Assembly (NCBI RefSeq): GCF_003634615.1
Contig: NZ_RBKX01000001.1
Location: 1,302,001-1,366,000, forward strand
Direction: 5' to 3'
DNA: 64,000 bases
Source: Flavobacterium sp. 102
Lineage (GTDB): Bacteria > Bacteroidota > Bacteroidia > Flavobacteriales > Flavobacteriaceae
In this document: positions 61,926 to 64,000 of the stretch, one piece after another
Layout of the letters: the number at the start of each line of letters is the position of its first letter
How positions within the stretch are numbered: the first letter of the stretch is position 1
Made by a program: the position numbers and the translations under genes
The notes under the pieces: model-generated
What the model saw: the letters and a program-made list of their open reading frames with translations, nothing else
Databases searched by the model: none
What the model was told of the DNA's origin: nothing

Positions 61926-63929
61926 ATGAAAAAAATTATTGCTATTACCTTATTATTACTTAGCGGAATTATTTTTGCTCAAAAGAAAGAATTAGGAAAA
62001 GTAACCATTGATGAATTAAATGAAAAAGTGTCGCCAATAGATTCATCTGCAGTTGCCGCTTATTTAATTAAAAATTGTGATGTAAAATTTATGTATTCTG
62101 AAACCAACGGCTTTACGGTTATCAAGACATATAAAATTAAAATTAAGATTTACAAAAAAGAAGGATACGAATGGGCCAATCAAAGTATTGGTTATTATGT
62201 TGGTAGCAATGGAAAAGATAAATTGAATTTTTCAAATGCAGCCACCTATAATTTAGTTAATGGTAAAATCGAAAAATCAAAATTGAAAAGTGACGGAGAA
62301 TTCGAAGAAAAAGTGAATGAATTTTGGGCAAGAAAAAAGATTACTTTACCCAATGTAAAAGAAGGTTCTGTTATTGAGTATGAAGCCCAGTTGGAATCAG
62401 AAAGACTTAATTCAATCGATGAATGGTATTTTCAAAGTAGTATTCCGGTGGTGTACTCAGAATTAAAAACAATTATTCCGGAATATTTTATCTATAACAC
62501 TATGAATAGAGGTTATTTAGCGCCAAAAATCACCTCTGATAGAACGACTAAAACACATAGTTTTACCTCTAAAGAAAGAAGTGATGGACTTGTGTCAAAG
62601 ACCACATTTTCTTCTGAACAAATTTCTTATTCCGAAAACAAAACAACATTTGTTCTTGAAAATATTCCGGCTCTCAATGATGAAGAGTTTGTGAATAATA
62701 TTAAAAATTATACAGCAGGAATAAAATATGAATTGGCTTCCATTCAGTATCCGAATCAGCCTTTTAAAAACTTCAGTACCGATTGGGAAACAGTGGTGAA
62801 GAGTATATACGAAAACGAATATTTCGGACCAGAATTAAATAAAACCGGTTATTTTGAAAAAGATTTAGATGTTATTTTAAGCGGAATCAACTCTCAAGAA
62901 GAGCGAATCGCTGTCGTTTTCAATTTTGTTAAATCAAGAATGAATTGGAACGATATGTACGGATATAGTTGTAACGATGGCGTTAAAAAAGCCTATCAAG
63001 AGAAAAAAGGAAATGTGGCCGAAATCAACTTAATGCTTACTTCGATGTTAAGGTATGCCGGAATTGAAGCCAATCCAATTTTGATTAGTACGCGCTCTAA
63101 CGGTGTTTCTTTGTTTCCTTCAAGAACAGCTTTCGATTATGTTATTTCTGGTGTAGAATTGAATAATCAAGTTATTTTATTAGATGCCACTAATAAATTC
63201 TCGTTACCAAACATTTTGCCAATTCGTGATTTGAATTGGTTTGGAAGAATCATTAGAAAGAACGGAAGTTCGGCGCAAATTAACTTAATGCCAACATTCA
63301 ATTCTAAAGACGTGATAAATATGATGGCTACAATTGGTGCAGATGGTAACATAAAGGGAAAAATCAGAGATCAATACCTTGATTACAATGCCTTTGTTTA
63401 CAGGATAAATAATCATGGTGTGGCCAAGGAAAGTTATATTGAAAAATTAGAGAAAAGGCATCAAGGGTTAGAAATAGAAGAATATGAAGTGCTGAATACA
63501 AACGACTTGTCTAAGCCGATTGTGGAAAATTATAGCTTTACCTCAACCAATTCAGTTGAAATTATTGGCGATAAAATGTATGTTTCACCTTTTATGTTTT
63601 TTGCAACTACAGAAAATCCATTTAAACAAGAAACTCGCGAGTATCCGGTAGATTTTGTCTATCCAAACCAAGATAAATACAACATCAATCTCACCATTCC
63701 TGAAGGATATGTTGTAGAAACTTTACCACAGCCTAAAGCGGTTAGTATGCCTGAAGAAATGGGAAGTTTCAAGTACAATCTTTCAAATACTGGAAATCAA
63801 ATCCAAATAGTATTTGTTTTAGATATTAATCAAGCTATTATAGGCTCGGAATATTATGATGCTTTGAAGAGTTTCTACAAAGAAATGATTAACAAACAAA
63901 CGGAGAAAATCGTTCTGAAAAAAGTTTAA
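61926..63929 (+). CDS. DUF3857 / transglutaminase-like protein 2
   Basis: A 667 aa exported protein (signal peptide 1-19, ending IFAQ), starting at ATG 61926, 4 bases after the previous stop. It has the same architecture as its neighbour: DUF3857 (FTVIKTYKIKIKIYKKEGYEWANQ), a transglutaminase-like part (IAVVFNFVKSRMNWNDMYGYSCNDGVKKAYQEKKGNVAEINLMLTSMLRYAG) and a C-terminal domain. In that active-site region the GDC motif of paralogue 1 is replaced by GNVAEIN, so the catalytic Cys is missing. This copy is probably non-enzymatic. Confidence 0.87.
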   Translation: MKKIIAITLLLLSGIIFAQKKELGKVTIDELNEKVSPIDSSAVAAYLIKNCDVKFMYSETNGFTVIKTYKIKIKIYKKEGYEWANQSIGYYVGSNGKDKLNFSNAATYNLVNGKIEKSKLKSDGEFEEKVNEFWARKKITLPNVKEGSVIEYEAQLESERLNSIDEWYFQSSIPVVYSELKTIIPEYFIYNTMNRGYLAPKITSDRTTKTHSFTSKERSDGLVSKTTFSSEQISYSENKTTFVLENIPALNDEEFVNNIKNYTAGIKYELASIQYPNQPFKNFSTDWETVVKSIYENEYFGPELNKTGYFEKDLDVILSGINSQEERIAVVFNFVKSRMNWNDMYGYSCNDGVKKAYQEKKGNVAEINLMLTSMLRYAGIEANPILISTRSNGVSLFPSRTAFDYVISGVELNNQVILLDATNKFSLPNILPIRDLNWFGRIIRKNGSSAQINLMPTFNSKDVINMMATIGADGNIKGKIRDQYLDYNAFVYRINNHGVAKESYIEKLEKRHQGLEIEEYEVLNTNDLSKPIVENYSFTSTNSVEIIGDKMYVSPFMFFATTENPFKQETREYPVDFVYPNQDKYNINLTIPEGYVVETLPQPKAVSMPEEMGSFKYNLSNTGNQIQIVFVLDINQAIIGSEYYDALKSFYKEMINKQTEKIVLKKV

Positions 63930-63933
63930 CATT

Positions 63934-64000
63934 ATGAAAAAACTAATTGTCACCCTATTATTATTGGTTAGCGGATTTACTTTTTCTCAAAAATACGAAC
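63934..64000 (+). CDS. Exported protein, partial at window edge
   Basis: Only 22 codons are visible: a signal peptide (MKKLIVTLLLLVSGFTFSQ) and three residues after it. It begins 4 bases after the previous stop and its signal peptide closely resembles that of the DUF3857 protein 2. It is probably a third member of the cluster. Confidence 0.6.
   Translation, partial: MKKLIVTLLLLVSGFTFSQKYE

Overview
The window looks like a chromosomal segment of a Flavobacterium-type member of the Bacteroidota. The DNA is AT-rich. The genes include flavobacterial hallmarks: GldA (gliding), PorT (type IX secretion), GLPGLI proteins, DUF5686 and DUF3857 proteins, a lipidated TamA-like Omp85, and a MetH split into two genes. 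Many starts are preceded by the flavobacterial promoter pattern TTG-N17-24-TAnnTTTG instead of a Shine-Dalgarno sequence. I see no tRNA, rRNA, transposase, prophage or CRISPR array. Nearly all of the sequence is core metabolism.

Layout. 0-8.5 kb: purH, an ABC permease, fbaA-accD, a TamL-type outer-membrane assembly protein and an SpoU RNA methyltransferase. 8.5-16.8 kb: menG-porT, folA with a 2TM protein, a CBM48 protein, thyA, a bifunctional nuclease, etfBA and two unknown secreted proteins. 17-24.5 kb: pdhB, a DUF5686 protein, an AlkA-like glycosylase, a GT2 and a membrane pyrophosphatase with a Cys-rich tail. 24.6-31 kb: hexosaminidase, glycosylasparaginase, CutC and beta-mannosidase, which together match the core of an N-linked glycan. 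31-37 kb: deoxynucleoside kinase, two GLPGLI proteins and a large beta-barrel. 37-48.6 kb: a methionine/SAM regulon (metK, metY-osmC-metX-hom, metH1-metH2-metF). 48.8-52.4 kb: PagL-like deacylase, DUF2807 lipoprotein, membrane protein and gldA. 52.5-56.6 kb: a cobalamin riboswitch with a PAS protein, then pheA-aminotransferase-aroF/CM. 56.7-64 kb: an unknown secreted protein, rsgA, dtd and a run of DUF3857 proteins.

The most striking content is RNA-level control of amino-acid and SAM metabolism. metK has a SAM-II-like aptamer on the minus strand. The metY operon has two tandem leader peptides rich in Met and Cys. Each is followed by an intrinsic terminator whose 5' arm is complementary to a segment inside the leader ORF, which is the classical ribosome-stalling attenuator layout. 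The split metH/metF operon has a SAM-I aptamer. pheA is preceded by a 29-codon Phe/Tyr-rich leader peptide with its own terminator/antiterminator pair. None of the three leader peptides is long enough for ordinary gene calling.

Two kinds of intergenic structure recur: five copies of a dispersed hairpin repeat with conserved ends (TAGCCCCGA...GCGGGA), and many gaps filled by short reiterated words that often form inverted repeats. All functional assignments come from reading motifs and context by eye. No database search or folding program was run.
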